Part shown: one piece after another, positions 7,014-17,168 of the stretch
How the letters are laid out: the number at the start of each line of letters is the position of its first letter
How positions within the stretch are numbered: the first letter of the stretch is position 1
DNA from: Halomonas alkalicola
GTDB taxonomy: Bacteria; Pseudomonadota; Gammaproteobacteria; Pseudomonadales; Halomonadaceae
Reading direction: 5' to 3'
Length of the DNA: 64,000 nucleotides
Assembly: GCF_030704205.1 (NCBI RefSeq)
Contig: NZ_CP131913.1
Location: 3,162,001-3,226,000, forward strand
Notes under the pieces: model-generated
Databases searched by the model: none
The model's input: only the letters and a program-made list of their open reading frames with translations
What the model was told of the DNA's origin: nothing
Position numbers and translations under genes: made by a program

Positions 7014-8999
7014 TCAGTTCCTGGCCAGCAGCGAGCGGTCGTAGCGCACCGTCTTCTCGGTGGGGCTGAGCATGGAGACGCCCTGGCTCGAGCCGCCGTT
7101 GGCGAGGCTCTCGAAGATCGCCCGGTAGCTGAGCACCGCCTGCACGTAGAGGCGCGTCTCGCGGAAGGGGATGCTCTCCACGAAGAGGTCGAACTCCTCC
7201 GGGGCGTCGGCCAGCCAGCGGTCGACCCGGCCGGGGCCGGCGTTGTAGGCGGCCGCGGCGGCCAGGCGGTTGCCGCTGTAGCGGTTGAGCATGTCGCGGA
7301 TGTAGGTGCTGCCCAGGCGGATGTTGAGCTCCGGGTCGAGCACCCCGTAGGCGCCGGGGTCGCTGATGCCGAGCTGGCGAGCCAGCTGGGTGGCGGTGCC
7401 GGGCATCACCTGCATCAGCCCGCGGGCCCCGGCCGGCGAGACCGCCTCGGGGTTGTAGGCGCTCTCGCGCCGGGCGATGCCCATCAGCAGGTAGGGGTCG
7501 ACCCCCGTCATGCGGCCCCAGTGCAGGAAGTGCTCGCGGTAGGCCTCCGGGAAGCGCCAGTCCAGGGCGTCCCACATGCGTCCGGTGATCGTGGTCTGCA
7601 CCAGCTTGGCATGCCAGCCACGGCGCTGGGCGTAGTCGGCCAGGGCGCGGGCCTCGCGCTCGCCGGCGCGCTCCACGGCCGCATACCATTCGCTGGCGGC
7701 CAGGCCGGGTTCGTTGATGCGCAGCAGCGCCTCGGTGCGCTGCACGGCCGGCCAGCGGGAGACCTGCTGCCGGTAGCTGTCGTCGAAGCCGTTGCGCTCC
7801 AGGTTGAGCGCATAGGGCTGGCCCAGGCGGTCGGCGGCGGCGAAGCCGAAGAAGTTGCGCCCCTCGGCGGCCAGGGCATAGGCCTCCCGGGCCCGGGCGT
7901 CGTCGCCGAGCCGTTCGTGGGCGCGGCCGGCCCAGTAGTGCCAGCGGCTGTCATCCCGGGTGTCGGGCTCCATGCGCGCCAGCCAGTCCAGCACGCCGCG
8001 CCAGTCGCGGTCGGCCAGGGCGGCACGCACGCGCAGCTCCAGCAGGTCCGCGTCGCTGCGGGAGGCCAGGGCCTGGTCCACCCAGCCACGGTTGTGGCGG
8101 ATGTCGCGCACTAGGGAGTAGAAGATCAGGTCCCGCTCGATCTCGGCCCGATGCTCCCTCTCGATAGGCAACGGTTCGCCGATCCTGCGCCACGCCTCCA
8201 GGGCCGCCTCGGTGTCGGCGCGGGTGAAGCCGTGCATGGCGGCGGCGAACAGCGGGCCGCTGGCCCGGCACTCGGGGCCCAGGCAGGTCGGCACCCGGGT
8301 CACGGCGGCGAAGTCACCCGAGAGGCGCTCCTGGGCCTGGCGCGCCTCCTCCCAGCGGCTGCCGAGCTGGCGCCCGAGGTAGCCGACGAGGCCGCTTTCG
8401 CCGGCCTGCCAGGCGAGCATCTTGCGCTCCCAGATCTCCTGTTCGCCGATCACGCCACGGTCGCGCAGGGCCCTGAAGAGGTTGTTGCAGGCGTCCGGCT
8501 GGGAGCGGCCTACCATCCACAGGGAAAGCCCGCCTTCGGCGGCGGCCTGGGGGTCACTGCCGAGCAGGGCAGAGTAGTAGTAGCACTGGCGGGCGGTGCC
8601 GGCCGGCTCGCCGTCGGCCACGGCCAGCAGGCTGCCGTAGCGGCCGGCGTAGCCGTACTGGGCGATGGCCTGGCCGCGCAGCCACTCGCCCAGGGGCGAG
8701 TCGGCGTGGCGCTCGATGAAGTCGAGGACCTGCCCCGGCTCGGCCTGGGGCAGGCGTGTGCGCAGGCGGTGGTACTCCACGTAGCCGGCCAGCGGGTGGT
8801 CGGCAATGGCGCGCTGGTCGATGCGCTCCCACTGCTGGCTGCGCGCCGCTTCCAGGGCGTCGCGCATCGCGCGGTCATCGGCCTGTGCCAGCGGCAGCGA
8901 GAACGGCAGCGACAGTGCCAGGGCGCTCAGCAGGGTGCCGAGGCGCCGGATGCCGCTTCGCCGGGTGCCGTGTTGCGGGGCGGGGGGGCGTTGGCGCAT
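7014..8999 (-). CDS. slt: Soluble lytic murein transglycosylase
   Basis: A 661-residue periplasmic enzyme that cleaves peptidoglycan between MurNAc and GlcNAc, leaving 1,6-anhydroMurNAc. A signal peptide (hydrophobic LLSALALSLPFSLPLAQA) ends near residue 40. A large all-helical U-shaped domain with TPR-like repeats follows, with an SLT linker region (GRNFFGFAAADRLGQPY) near residue 390. The C-terminal catalytic domain holds GIARRESAYNPEAVSPAGAR, with the catalytic Glu near residue 510, plus GLMQVMPGTA and AAAYNAGPGRV. Length and order match Slt70 of other gammaproteobacteria. It is monocistronic and convergent with the LysE-type gene. Confidence 0.95.
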   Translation of the reverse strand: MRQRPPAPQHGTRRSGIRRLGTLLSALALSLPFSLPLAQADDRAMRDALEAARSQQWERIDQRAIADHPLAGYVEYHRLRTRLPQAEPGQVLDFIERHADSPLGEWLRGQAIAQYGYAGRYGSLLAVADGEPAGTARQCYYYSALLGSDPQAAAEGGLSLWMVGRSQPDACNNLFRALRDRGVIGEQEIWERKMLAWQAGESGLVGYLGRQLGSRWEEARQAQERLSGDFAAVTRVPTCLGPECRASGPLFAAAMHGFTRADTEAALEAWRRIGEPLPIEREHRAEIERDLIFYSLVRDIRHNRGWVDQALASRSDADLLELRVRAALADRDWRGVLDWLARMEPDTRDDSRWHYWAGRAHERLGDDARAREAYALAAEGRNFFGFAAADRLGQPYALNLERNGFDDSYRQQVSRWPAVQRTEALLRINEPGLAASEWYAAVERAGEREARALADYAQRRGWHAKLVQTTITGRMWDALDWRFPEAYREHFLHWGRMTGVDPYLLMGIARRESAYNPEAVSPAGARGLMQVMPGTATQLARQLGISDPGAYGVLDPELNIRLGSTYIRDMLNRYSGNRLAAAAAYNAGPGRVDRWLADAPEEFDLFVESIPFRETRLYVQAVLSYRAIFESLANGGSSQGVSMLSPTEKTVRYDRSLLARN

Positions 9000-9151
9000 G
9001 GCGAGGATCTCCGGGAGTTGACGTCCGATTGCTCCTATCGTGGCGCATTACGGGCCGCCTGGGTAGGGGAAAACGGTAACCGACGCGGGGGCTGCGTTGA
9101 CGGGCGGCGCCTTGTGCCCGGCCGGCCCCGCGGGTAGTCTGGCATGATCTT

Positions 9152-9169
9152 TTCAAACGCTTGTTGGAA
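9152..9169. promoter_or_regulatory. Palindromic operator-like site upstream of the thioesterase pair
   Basis: TTCAAACGCTTGTTGGAA is an imperfect 18-bp palindrome, symmetrical at 14 of 18 positions, 43 bp upstream of the first thioesterase start. It resembles the CAAAC-N4-GTTTG type operator of the fatty-acid-responsive TetR regulator PsrA of pseudomonads. Control of acyl-CoA thioesterases by such a regulator would make sense, but the assignment rests on motif resemblance only. Confidence 0.4.
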
Positions 9170-9211
9170 TGTCTTGCGCCACCAACTTGCGTCACCAAGA
9201 GGAGCCCCGGT

Positions 9212-9721
9212 GTGACGCCCCGTGCCGACCGATCCCCCGAGGCCTGGCTTCGGGCCCTGACCCGCTTCGTGCGGGTGATTCCCCATACCCGCGAACTGGG
9301 CCTCGAGGTGCTTACGGCCGACGCCGAGGCCGTCCGCATGCGTCTGCCCTGGTGCGACGACCTGCTGGGCGATGCCTCCCGCGGGCTGGTCCATGGCGGG
9401 GTGCTGACCATGCTGCTGGACACCGCCTGCGGTAGCGCCGTGCTGCGCGGGCTGCCGGCGCCGGAGGTGTGTCCGACCCTGGACCTGCGGGTGGACCATT
9501 TCCGCCCGGCGGTGGCGGGCCTGGCGCTCCATGCCGAGGCGCGGGTGGTCGGGGTCACCGCCTCGGTGGTCTTCACCGAGGGAACCCTGTGGCAGGAGGA
9601 GGGCAAGCCGGTGGCCCGGGGCATCGGCAACTTCGTGCGGCTGGGGCCGCGCAATACGCCGCCCGGCTTCGCCGAGGCGCTGTTTGCCGACGAGCATGAC
9701 GAGGAGAGCCGCGATGCCTGA
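9212..9721 (+). CDS. PaaI-type hotdog thioesterase (first of pair)
   Basis: A 169-residue hotdog-fold protein, expected to hydrolyse acyl-CoA or aryl-CoA thioesters in the cytosol. The family motif is LVHGGVLTMLLDTACGSAVL near residues 59-78, where the His-Gly-Gly precedes the catalytic acidic residue on the long helix, followed by TLDLRVDHFRPA. The GTG at 9212 was chosen because AGAGGAG lies 8 bases upstream; an in-frame start at 9161 would add a non-conserved N-terminus and overlap the putative operator. It overlaps the next gene, a related thioesterase, by 8 bp. The two may form a heteromeric enzyme (inference). Confidence 0.85.
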   Translation: MTPRADRSPEAWLRALTRFVRVIPHTRELGLEVLTADAEAVRMRLPWCDDLLGDASRGLVHGGVLTMLLDTACGSAVLRGLPAPEVCPTLDLRVDHFRPAVAGLALHAEARVVGVTASVVFTEGTLWQEEGKPVARGIGNFVRLGPRNTPPGFAEALFADEHDEESRDA

Positions 9722-10184
9722 AGGGTTCGATGACGTGGCGTGGCTCGAGCGCACCCGCACCGAGGGCGATGTGGCGGCCTGGCTGGCGCTGATTCCCTAT
9801 GCGCGCCGCATCGGGGTGAGCGCCGAGCCGGACCCCGGCGGCGAGGGGCTGCGCTTCCGGCTCGAGCCCGCTGCCGGCAACGTCGGCAACGTGCTGCTGC
9901 CGGCGCTGCATGGCGGGGTGGTGGCCGCCTTCATGGAGACCGCCGCGACCCTCGACCTGCTGCTGGCCGCCCGGGAGCCCCGCCTGCCGCGCATCGTCGA
10001 CCTCTCCATCGACTACCTGCGCACCGCCCGGGTGGTGCCCACCTTCGCGCGCTGCTCGCTGCTGCGTGAGGGGCGCCGCCTGGCCAACGTCCGGGTCAGC
10101 GCCTGGCAGGAGGACGAAGCGCTGCCGGTGGCCACGGCGCGGCTGCACTTCGTGCTGGGGGAGCCGGCCAGCGGCGAGACATGA
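9714..10184 (+). CDS. PaaI-type hotdog thioesterase (second of pair)
   Basis: A 156-residue hotdog protein related to its upstream neighbour. It carries PALHGGVVAAFMETAATLDL near residues 63-82 and DLSIDYLRTARVVPTFARC further on. The His-Gly-Gly and the following Glu on the central helix match acyl-CoA thioesterases of the PaaI/DUF4442 group. The ATG lies inside the upstream gene (8-bp overlap), so translation is probably coupled. The tandem arrangement suggests either a heterodimer or division of labour between acyl chain types; the substrate cannot be predicted. Confidence 0.85.
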   Translation: MPEGFDDVAWLERTRTEGDVAAWLALIPYARRIGVSAEPDPGGEGLRFRLEPAAGNVGNVLLPALHGGVVAAFMETAATLDLLLAAREPRLPRIVDLSIDYLRTARVVPTFARCSLLREGRRLANVRVSAWQEDEALPVATARLHFVLGEPASGET

Positions 10185-10288
10185 GTCGCGGCAAGGCTTG
10201 AAAAGCGCGCCTGGGGCCCCATATCGGCGACAGTGATTCCCCCCGCGGCACCGCTCGCCGCAGAACCTGTCGACGAGGTCCAGGACAC

Positions 10289-12193
10289 ATGACCACTGCC
10301 ACGCACGAAGAAACTCTTGGCTTCCAGACCGAGGTCAAGCAGCTGCTTCACCTGATGATCCACTCCCTCTACTCCAACCGGGAGATCTTCCTGCGCGAGC
10401 TGATCTCCAACGCCGCCGATGCCTGCGACAAGCTTCGCTACGCGGCGCTGGACAACGACGCCCTCTATGAAGGCGACAGCGAGCTGCGCATAGAGATCGA
10501 GCACGACGCCGAGGCGGGCACGGTGACCGTGCGCGACAACGGCATCGGCATGAGCCGCGAGGAGGTCATCGCCAACCTCGGCACCATCGCCCGCTCCGGC
10601 ACCGCCGAGTTCCTCAAGCAGCTCTCCGGGGAGCAGCAGAAGGATGCGCGGCTGATCGCCCAGTTCGGCGTCGGCTTCTACTCCGGCTTCATCGTCGCCG
10701 ACGAGGTCTCGGTGCGCACCCGCAAGGCGGGCAGCGACACGGCCGAGGGGGTCGAGTGGCGCTCGAAGGGCGAGGGCGAGTTCACCGTGGCCGACGTCGA
10801 GCGCGAGGTCCACGGCACCGAGATCGTCCTGCACCTGAAGGAGGACGCCAGGGAGTTCGCCGACGACTTCCGCCTGCAGGGCCTGGTGCGCAAGTACTCC
10901 GACCATATCGAGGTGCCGGTGCGCATGCCCAGGGTCGAGAAGGCCCGGGACGAGGAGGGCAAGGAGGTCGAGGGCGGAGAGACCGTCTCCTGGGAGACCG
11001 TCAACGAGGCCACCGCCCTCTGGACCCGCCCCAAGAGCGAGGTCACCGACGAGGAGTACCAGGCCTTCTACAAGCACGTCGCCCACGATTTCAGTGACCC
11101 GCTGATCTGGAGCCACAACAAGGTCGAGGGCAAGCTGGAGTACACGAGCCTGCTCTACGTGCCGGGCCGGGCCCCCTTCGACCTCTACGAGCGCGACGGC
11201 GCCCGCGGCGTGAAGCTCTACGTGCAGCGCGTCTTCATCATGGATGACGCCGAGCAGTTCCTGCCGCTCTACCTGCGCTTCATCAAGGGGGTGCTGGATA
11301 CCCGCGACCTGTCGCTCAACGTCTCCCGGGAGCTGCTGCAGCAGGATCCCCAGGTCGAGAAGATCAAGTCCGCGCTGACCAAGCGGGCCCTGGACATGCT
11401 CAAGAAGCTGGCCAAGGACAAGGAGGCCTACCAGACCTTCTGGAACACCTTCGGCAGCGTGCTCAAGGAGGGCCCGGCGGAGGACTTCGCCAACCGCGAG
11501 AAGATCGCCGGCCTGCTGCGCTTCTCCACCACCCACACCGACAGCGCCACCCAGGACCAGTCCCTGGCCGACTACGTCGAGCGCATGAAGGAGGGGCAGC
11601 AGAAGATCTACTACATCGTGGCGGACGGCTTCAACGCGGCCAAGTCCAGCCCCCACCTGGAGATCTTCCGCAAGAAGGGCATCGAGGTGCTGCTGCTGCA
11701 TGACCGCATCGACGAATGGCTGATGAGCCACCTCACCGAGTTCGACGGCAAGAGCTTCGTCGACGTGGCCAAGGGCGAGCTCGACCTCGGCGAGATCGAG
11801 GGCGAGGAGGAGAAGAAGGCCCAGGAGGAGACCGCTAAGGCCAAGCAGGACCTGGTCAAGCGGGTCAGGGAGGCGCTGGGCGAGGAGGTCCAGGAGGTCA
11901 AGGTAACCCACCGCCTCACCGACTCCCCGGCCTGCGTGGTGCTGCCCGAGCACGAGATGGGCTTCCAGATGCGCCGCATCATGGAGGCCGCCGGCCAGCC
12001 GCTGCCCGAGGTCAAGCCGATCCTCGAGCTCAATCCCGAGCACGCCCTGGTGGCGCGCCTGGAACAGACCGAGGGCGAGGGCTTCGCCGACCTGGCCCGG
12101 GTGCTGCTCGACCAGGCGATCATCGCCGAGGGCGGCCACCTGGATGACCCGGCGGCCTACGTGAAGCGGCTCAACGCCCTGCTGACCGCCTGA
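10289..12193 (+). CDS. htpG: Hsp90-family chaperone HtpG
   Basis: A 634-residue ATP-dependent dimeric chaperone of the cytosol. The N-terminal GHKL ATPase domain shows [20 protein letters not shown] near residues 31-50, DNGIGMS near residue 88 and [12 protein letters not shown] near residue 131. The middle domain includes [20 protein letters not shown] and [10 protein letters not shown], and the C-terminal dimerisation domain closes the protein. Length equals that of the E. coli homologue within about 10 residues. It is monocistronic and ends at a hairpin. No obvious heat-shock promoter was identified in the 104 bp upstream. Confidence 0.98.
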   Translation: MTTATHEETLGFQTEVKQLLHLMIHSLYSNREIFLRELISNAADACDKLRYAALDNDALYEGDSELRIEIEHDAEAGTVTVRDNGIGMSREEVIANLGTIARSGTAEFLKQLSGEQQKDARLIAQFGVGFYSGFIVADEVSVRTRKAGSDTAEGVEWRSKGEGEFTVADVEREVHGTEIVLHLKEDAREFADDFRLQGLVRKYSDHIEVPVRMPRVEKARDEEGKEVEGGETVSWETVNEATALWTRPKSEVTDEEYQAFYKHVAHDFSDPLIWSHNKVEGKLEYTSLLYVPGRAPFDLYERDGARGVKLYVQRVFIMDDAEQFLPLYLRFIKGVLDTRDLSLNVSRELLQQDPQVEKIKSALTKRALDMLKKLAKDKEAYQTFWNTFGSVLKEGPAEDFANREKIAGLLRFSTTHTDSATQDQSLADYVERMKEGQQKIYYIVADGFNAAKSSPHLEIFRKKGIEVLLLHDRIDEWLMSHLTEFDGKSFVDVAKGELDLGEIEGEEEKKAQEETAKAKQDLVKRVREALGEEVQEVKVTHRLTDSPACVVLPEHEMGFQMRRIMEAAGQPLPEVKPILELNPEHALVARLEQTEGEGFADLARVLLDQAIIAEGGHLDDPAAYVKRLNALLTA

Positions 12194-12217
12194 CGCCCGC
12201 CGCGCCGGGCCCGTATC

Positions 12218-12250
12218 GACGCCACCCCTCGGGGTGGCGTCATCGTTTCC
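12218..12250 (+). terminator. Terminator after htpG
   Basis: A stem of 11 bp (12218-12228 with 12231-12241; in practice a CTCG tetraloop) is followed by ATCGTTTCC. The T-tract is short, but the stem is GC-rich and well placed 25 bp after the htpG stop. Confidence 0.65.
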
Positions 12251-12366
12251 GGGTGCGACAGGGTGCCGCGCGTCGAAAGTCCAACCGGACGGGCGCTCGT
12301 TCGTGGCCTACGCTGAAGTCAGGCGGCGGCTGCCGCCGCCGGCAGGCCATTGAACGGGAGAGTGAC

Positions 12367-13938
12367 GTGAAGATTGGAGCCCCGAGGGAGCGAGCGAAGG
12401 GGGAGGCGCGGGTGGCACTGACCCCCGAAAGCGCCGCCCAGATCCAGAAGCTGGGCCACGAGTGTCTGGTCGAGGCCGGGGCCGGTGCGGCCGCCGGGTT
12501 CGACGACCAGGCCTACCGGGACGCCGGCGTCAGCGTGGTCGACGGCGCCGAGGCGCTGTGGGCCGAGGCCGACGTGGTCATCAAGGTGCGCGAGCCCAGC
12601 GAGGCGGAGGCCGGGCTGCTGCGCGAGGGGCAGACCCTGGTCAGCTTCTTCTGGCCGGCCCAGAACGAGGCGCTGCTGGAGACCTGCCGCGGCCGGGGGG
12701 CCACCGTGGTGGCCATGGACATGGTGCCGCGCATCTCCCGGGCCCAGAAGATGGATGCGCTCTCCTCCATGGCCAACATCGCCGGCTATCGTGCGGTGAT
12801 CGAGGCCGGCAACCACTTCGGCCGCTTCTTCACCGGCCAGGTGACCGCGGCGGGCAAGGTGCCACCGGCGAAGGTGCTGGTGATCGGTGCCGGGGTGGCA
12901 GGGCTCGCCGCCATCGGCACCGCGGTCAGCCTGGGGGCCATGGTGCGCGCCTTCGACGTGCGCCCCGAGGTGCCCCAGCAGATCGAGTCCATGGGCGCCG
13001 AGTTCCTTTTCCTCGACTTCGACGAGAGCCAGGACGGGGCCGAGACCGGCGGCTATGCGGCCCCCTCCAGCCCCGAGTTCCGCGAGAAGCAGCTGGCCTG
13101 CTTCCGCGAGCAGGCGCCCGACATCGACATCGTCATCACCACGGCGCTGATCCCGGGCCGGCCGGCGCCCAAGCTGTGGCTCGAGGAGATGGTCGCGGCC
13201 ATGAAGCCCGGCTCGGTGATCGTCGACCTGGCCGCCGAGAAGGGCGGCAACTGCGACCTGACCCGCCCCGACGAGCGGGTGATGAGCGACAACGGCGTGG
13301 TGGTGATCGGCTACACCGACTTCCCCTCGCGCATGGCCACCCAGGCCTCGCTGCTCTTCTCCACCAATATTCGCCATATGCTCACTGACCTGACCCCCGG
13401 GAAGGAGGGGGCCATCGTCCATGACATGGAGGACGACGTGATCCGCGGCGCCACGGTGACCCACGCCGGCGAGATCACCTTCCCGCCGCCGCCGCCCAAG
13501 GTGAAGGCGATCGCCGCGGCGAAGCCCAAGCCCCGGGAGAAGGCACCCACGCCGGAGGAGAAGCGGGCCGCGGAGCTCGCCACCTTCCGTGAGCAGACCC
13601 GCCGCCAGGTGACCCTGCTGGGCGGGGGGGGCGCGCTGATGCTGCTGCTCGGCCAGATCGCCCCGGCCTCCTTCATGCAGCACTTCATCGTCTTCGTGCT
13701 GGCCTGCTTCGTCGGCTTCCAGGTGATCTGGAACGTCAGCCACTCGCTGCACACGCCGCTGATGGCGGTCACCAACGCCATCTCCGGGATCATCATCCTC
13801 GGCGCCATCCTGCAGATCGGTTCGGGCAGCGGCATCGTCATGCTGCTGGCGGCGATCTCGGTGCTGATCGCCACCATCAATATCGTCGGCGGCTTCCTGG
13901 TCACGCGCCGGATGCTGGCGATGTTCCAGAAGTCCTGA
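12367..13938 (+). CDS. pntA: NAD(P) transhydrogenase alpha subunit
   Basis: PntA, 523 residues, forms with PntB the proton-translocating transhydrogenase of the inner membrane (NADH + NADP+ to NAD+ + NADPH, driven by proton entry). The NAD(H)-binding domain I carries [20 protein letters not shown] near residues 168-187 and [21 protein letters not shown] Pro/Lys-rich linker near residues 375-405 and about four C-terminal membrane helices follow. The GTG start at 12367 gives the family-standard (M)KIGAPRE and is preceded by GGGAG at 12356-12360. A GC-rich palindrome (12322-12340) lies in the leader. It is followed after 15 bp by pntB. Confidence 0.96.
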   Translation: MKIGAPRERAKGEARVALTPESAAQIQKLGHECLVEAGAGAAAGFDDQAYRDAGVSVVDGAEALWAEADVVIKVREPSEAEAGLLREGQTLVSFFWPAQNEALLETCRGRGATVVAMDMVPRISRAQKMDALSSMANIAGYRAVIEAGNHFGRFFTGQVTAAGKVPPAKVLVIGAGVAGLAAIGTAVSLGAMVRAFDVRPEVPQQIESMGAEFLFLDFDESQDGAETGGYAAPSSPEFREKQLACFREQAPDIDIVITTALIPGRPAPKLWLEEMVAAMKPGSVIVDLAAEKGGNCDLTRPDERVMSDNGVVVIGYTDFPSRMATQASLLFSTNIRHMLTDLTPGKEGAIVHDMEDDVIRGATVTHAGEITFPPPPPKVKAIAAAKPKPREKAPTPEEKRAAELATFREQTRRQVTLLGGGGALMLLLGQIAPASFMQHFIVFVLACFVGFQVIWNVSHSLHTPLMAVTNAISGIIILGAILQIGSGSGIVMLLAAISVLIATINIVGGFLVTRRMLAMFQKS

Positions 13939-13953
13939 TCCCGGAGAGTCGAG

Positions 13954-15396
13954 ATGCTGAGTCAAGGATTCGTGTCCGCCGCGGCCATCGCGGCAAGCGT
14001 GCTCTTCATCCTCTCCCTGGGGGGGCTGAGCAATCAGGAGAAGGCCAAGCGGGCGGTCTGGTACGGCATCGCCGGGATGGCGGTGGCGGTGCTCTTCACC
14101 GCGCTGGGCCCCGGCATCGGTGCCCACTGGCTGATGCTGCCCCTGATCGCCATCGGTGCGGCGATCGGCTGGGTGGTGGCCAAGCGGGTCGCCATGACCG
14201 AGATGCCCCAGTTGGTGGCGGCCCTGCACAGCTTCGTCGGCCTGGCCGCGGTCTTCGTGGCCTGGAACGCCGACCTGGAGCGGCGCCGGGTGCTGGCCGC
14301 CCGCGCGCTCGATGCCACGCACCAGGAGTTCTCCGCCTTCGCCGCCCTGGTGGCCACCAAGGCTCCGGACGAACTGACCTTCCTCCAGCTGGAGGTGATC
14401 TTCGCCATCTTCATCGGGGCGGTGACCTTCACCGGCTCGGTGATCGCCTTCGGCAAGCTGGCCGGCAAGGTCGACGGCAAGGCGCGCCAGCTGCCCGGGG
14501 GGCACCTGCTCAATGCCGGGGCGGCGGTCGTCTGCCTGGTGCTGGCGATCGCCTACCTCAACGGCGCCGGCTTCTGGACCCTGCTGGCGCTGGCGGCGCT
14601 GGCGTTCTTCATCGGCTACCACCTGATCATGGGCATCGGCGGCGCCGACATGCCGGTGGTGGTGTCGATGCTCAACAGCTACTCGGGCTGGGCGGCGGCG
14701 GCGATCGGCTTCACCCTCTCCAACGACCTGCTGATCGTCACCGGCGCCCTGGTGGGCTCCTCCGGTGCCATCCTCTCCTACATCATGTGCAAGGCGATGA
14801 ACCGCAACTTCGTCAGTGTCATCCTCGGCGGCTTCGGCGGTAGCCAGGGCCCGGCGGCGGAGATCGAAGGGGAGCAGGTGGCCATCGACGCCGGTGGCGT
14901 GGCCAGCGCACTCAACGACGCCGACAGCGTGATCATCGTGCCGGGCTACGGCATGGCGGTGGCCCAGGCGCAGAACGCGGTCAGCGAGCTGACCCGCAAG
15001 CTGCGCAGCGCCGGCAAGGAGGTGCGCTTCGGCATCCATCCGGTGGCGGGTCGTCTGCCCGGCCACATGAACGTGCTGCTGGCCGAGGCCAAGGTGCCCT
15101 ACGACATCGTGCTGGAGATGGACGAGATCAACGACGACTTCGCCACCACCGACGTGGTGATCGTCATCGGCTCCAACGACATCGTCAACCCGGCCGCCCA
15201 GGAGGATCCCAACAGCCCCATCGCCGGCATGCCGGTGCTGAAGGTGTGGGAGGCCAAGCAGGTGTTCGTCTGCAAGCGTGGCCAGGGCACCGGCTACTCC
15301 GGCATCGAGAACCCGCTGTTCTTCAAGGAGAACACCCGGATGTTCTACGGCGATGCCAAGGCCAGCATCGAGTCGCTGCTGCCGCAGATCGACTGA
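13954..15396 (+). CDS. pntB: NAD(P) transhydrogenase beta subunit
   Basis: PntB, 480 residues, contributes the remaining membrane helices (about residues 1-265) and the NADP(H)-binding domain III. Domain III shows [40 protein letters not shown] and [20 protein letters not shown], all signature segments. It is an operon with pntA (15-bp spacing) and ends before two stem-loops, the second a clear terminator. NADPH made here would feed biosynthesis, including the PHA pathway found elsewhere in the window (inference). Confidence 0.97.
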   Translation: MLSQGFVSAAAIAASVLFILSLGGLSNQEKAKRAVWYGIAGMAVAVLFTALGPGIGAHWLMLPLIAIGAAIGWVVAKRVAMTEMPQLVAALHSFVGLAAVFVAWNADLERRRVLAARALDATHQEFSAFAALVATKAPDELTFLQLEVIFAIFIGAVTFTGSVIAFGKLAGKVDGKARQLPGGHLLNAGAAVVCLVLAIAYLNGAGFWTLLALAALAFFIGYHLIMGIGGADMPVVVSMLNSYSGWAAAAIGFTLSNDLLIVTGALVGSSGAILSYIMCKAMNRNFVSVILGGFGGSQGPAAEIEGEQVAIDAGGVASALNDADSVIIVPGYGMAVAQAQNAVSELTRKLRSAGKEVRFGIHPVAGRLPGHMNVLLAEAKVPYDIVLEMDEINDDFATTDVVIVIGSNDIVNPAAQEDPNSPIAGMPVLKVWEAKQVFVCKRGQGTGYSGIENPLFFKENTRMFYGDAKASIESLLPQID

Positions 15397-15441
15397 GCCG
15401 GCCAACCGCCCGGGCCGAGGCCCGGGCGCTGTCGCCTCGAG

Positions 15442-15466
15442 ACGCCCCCTTCGCGGGGCGTTTTTC
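15442..15466 (+). terminator. Intrinsic terminator after pntAB
   Basis: A 7-bp stem ACGCCCC/GGGGCGT (15442-15448 with 15455-15461) with a CTTCGC loop runs straight into TTTTT. A second, longer GC palindrome without a T-tract lies just before it at about 15407-15428. Confidence 0.88.
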
Positions 15467-15507
15467 GTTACACTGCGCCCATCGATTCCGACCGACACGG
15501 GGCGACC

Positions 15508-16575
15508 ATGACCGACCAACCCCTGCGCGTGGCGGTGCTCGGCGGCGGCAGCTTCGGCACCGCGCTCGCCAGCATCGCCGCCGACAACGGCGCCCGGGTG
15601 CGCCAGTGGCTGCGCGACCCGGCGCTGGCTGAGCAGATCAACCGCGAGCACGTCAACGGCCGCTACCTGCCCGACTACGCCATCAACCCCGCGGGGGCGG
15701 CCGCCACCGGGATGGCCGAGGTGCTCGAGGGCGCCGACCTGGTGCTGGTGGCGATCCCCTCCAAGGCGTTCCGCGAGGTGGTGCGCCAGGCGCGTCCCTT
15801 CCTCGCCCCGCAGCAGATCCTGGTGACCACCACCAAGGGCATCCAGGAGGAGGGCTTCAAGCTGATGAGCCAGATCCTCGAGGAGGAGACCGGCTTCGCC
15901 CATATCGGCGTGATCTCCGGGCCCAACCTCGCCTCCGAGGTGGCCGACAAACAGCTGACCGCCACGGTGATCGCCAGCGACGACCCCGAGACCCGCACCC
16001 GGGTGCAGACGGCACTGGGCTGCGACTACTTCCGGGTCTACGCCAGCAACGACCGCTACGGGGTGGAGCTCGGCGGGGCGCTCAAGAACATCTACGCCAT
16101 CGCCGCCGGCATGGCCGCCGCGCTGGGCATGGGCGAGAACACCCGCAGCATGCTGATGACCCGGGCGCTGGCCGAGATGAGCCGTTTCGCCGTGGCCCAG
16201 GGCGCCAACCCCATGACCTTCCTGGGACTGGCCGGGGTGGGCGATCTGATCGTCACCTGCTCCTCGGCCCTCTCGCGCAACTACCGGGTCGGCTACGCCC
16301 TGGGCGAGGGGAAGAGCCTCGACGAGGCGGTGGAGGCCCTGGGCCAGGTGGCCGAGGGGGTCAACACCGTGCGTTTGGTGCGCGACAAGGCCCGGGAAGA
16401 TGGCGTCTACATGCCCCTGGCCGAGGGGCTCTACCAGGTGCTGTTCAAGGGGGTGCCGGCCAAGGAGATGGCGCGCATGCTGATGCTCGGCGAGCAGAGC
16501 AGCGACGTGGAGTTCATCCTGCCCCGGGAGGCCGTGCAGCAGGCCCACCGGGAGACCGGGGGGCGGCATGGCTGA
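15508..16575 (+). CDS. gpsA: Glycerol-3-phosphate dehydrogenase [NAD(P)+]
   Basis: A 355-residue cytosolic enzyme reducing dihydroxyacetone phosphate to sn-glycerol-3-phosphate for phospholipid synthesis. The N-terminal Rossmann motif is [31 protein letters not shown] and [20 protein letters not shown] are the conserved mid segments. The catalytic Lys region is [16 protein letters not shown] near residues 190-205, and substrate-binding [19 protein letters not shown] follows. About 15 extra residues relative to E. coli GpsA sit at the C-terminus, which overlaps sixA by 8 bp; the two genes form an operon. Confidence 0.97.
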   Translation: MTDQPLRVAVLGGGSFGTALASIAADNGARVRQWLRDPALAEQINREHVNGRYLPDYAINPAGAAATGMAEVLEGADLVLVAIPSKAFREVVRQARPFLAPQQILVTTTKGIQEEGFKLMSQILEEETGFAHIGVISGPNLASEVADKQLTATVIASDDPETRTRVQTALGCDYFRVYASNDRYGVELGGALKNIYAIAAGMAAALGMGENTRSMLMTRALAEMSRFAVAQGANPMTFLGLAGVGDLIVTCSSALSRNYRVGYALGEGKSLDEAVEALGQVAEGVNTVRLVRDKAREDGVYMPLAEGLYQVLFKGVPAKEMARMLMLGEQSSDVEFILPREAVQQAHRETGGRHG

Positions 16576-17050
16576 GCGGCTGCTGATCATGCGCCACGGC
16601 GAGGCGGGCCCCGGGGCGCCGGATGCCGAGCGCGAGCTCACCGCCCGGGGGCGCCGGGAGGCCGAGCGCATGGCCGCCTGGCTGGCCGAGCGGGATGACC
16701 TCGCCGGGCTGCGCCTGATGGCGAGCCCCTATCGGCGCGCCCGCCAGACCGCCGCCATCGTCGGCGAGGCGCTGGGGCTCGAAGCGGAGGCGCTCTCGTT
16801 CATCACGCCGGATGACCCGCCCCGGGCGGTGGCCGACTGGCTGCTGGCGCAGCCCCAGGGGCGGCCGCTGCTGCTCGTCAGCCACATGCCGCTGGTGGGC
16901 GCGCTGACCGGCCTGCTGGTGGAGGGCCGGGCCGATCGCGGGCTCGGCTTTCCCACCGCAGCCGTCGCCGAACTCGAGGCCGACGTCTGGGCCGCGGGCT
17001 GCGCCCGGCTGGTGGAATTCGTTTCACCGGCTACTTGTGATTGCGGCTGA
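16568..17050 (+). CDS. sixA: Phosphohistidine phosphatase SixA
   Basis: A 160-residue histidine-phosphatase-superfamily protein. The catalytic RHGEA is at residues 9-13 ([20 protein letters not shown]), [13 protein letters not shown] is near residues 52-64, and the second catalytic His is in [17 protein letters not shown]. SixA removes phosphate from His-phosphorylated proteins such as phosphotransferase or phosphorelay components. Translation is probably coupled to gpsA through the 8-bp overlap. Its stop codon (17048-17050) lies within the first bases of the dispersed repeat at 17047-17152. Confidence 0.93.
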   Translation: MAERLLIMRHGEAGPGAPDAERELTARGRREAERMAAWLAERDDLAGLRLMASPYRRARQTAAIVGEALGLEAEALSFITPDDPPRAVADWLLAQPQGRPLLLVSHMPLVGALTGLLVEGRADRGLGFPTAAVAELEADVWAAGCARLVEFVSPATCDCG

Positions 17051-17152
17051 TCCGTCGACAGGCCTTCGAGGAGGCGCCATGAACCCCTCCCTGGGGGCTA
17101 CCTAGACCATCCCTGGTCCACGGACCTCCTCTTCGACCTGTCCCCGGCGCCG
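17047..17152. repeat. Structured dispersed repeat, copy A (intergenic)
   Basis: About 105 bp that match 47057-47161 at roughly 83 % identity with one gap. It folds as a long hairpin: GACAGG (17057-17062) with CCTGTC (17137-17142), GAGGAGG (17068-17074) with CCTCCTC (17125-17131), and an inner hairpin GACCA/TGGTC (17105-17109 with 17114-17118). Several of these pairs change on both sides in the other copy. It starts at the sixA stop codon and fills the gap to the convergent AEC-type gene, so it could also act as a terminator. Confidence 0.8.
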
Positions 17153-17168
17153 CTTTCCCGAACCCTGA

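Noticed and set aside
12319..16671. A very long antisense open frame (about 1450 codons) opposite pntA, pntB and gpsA
   Set aside because: Low-complexity His/Gly/Ala/Arg translation typical of the complement of GC-rich genes. The plus-strand genes are unambiguous.
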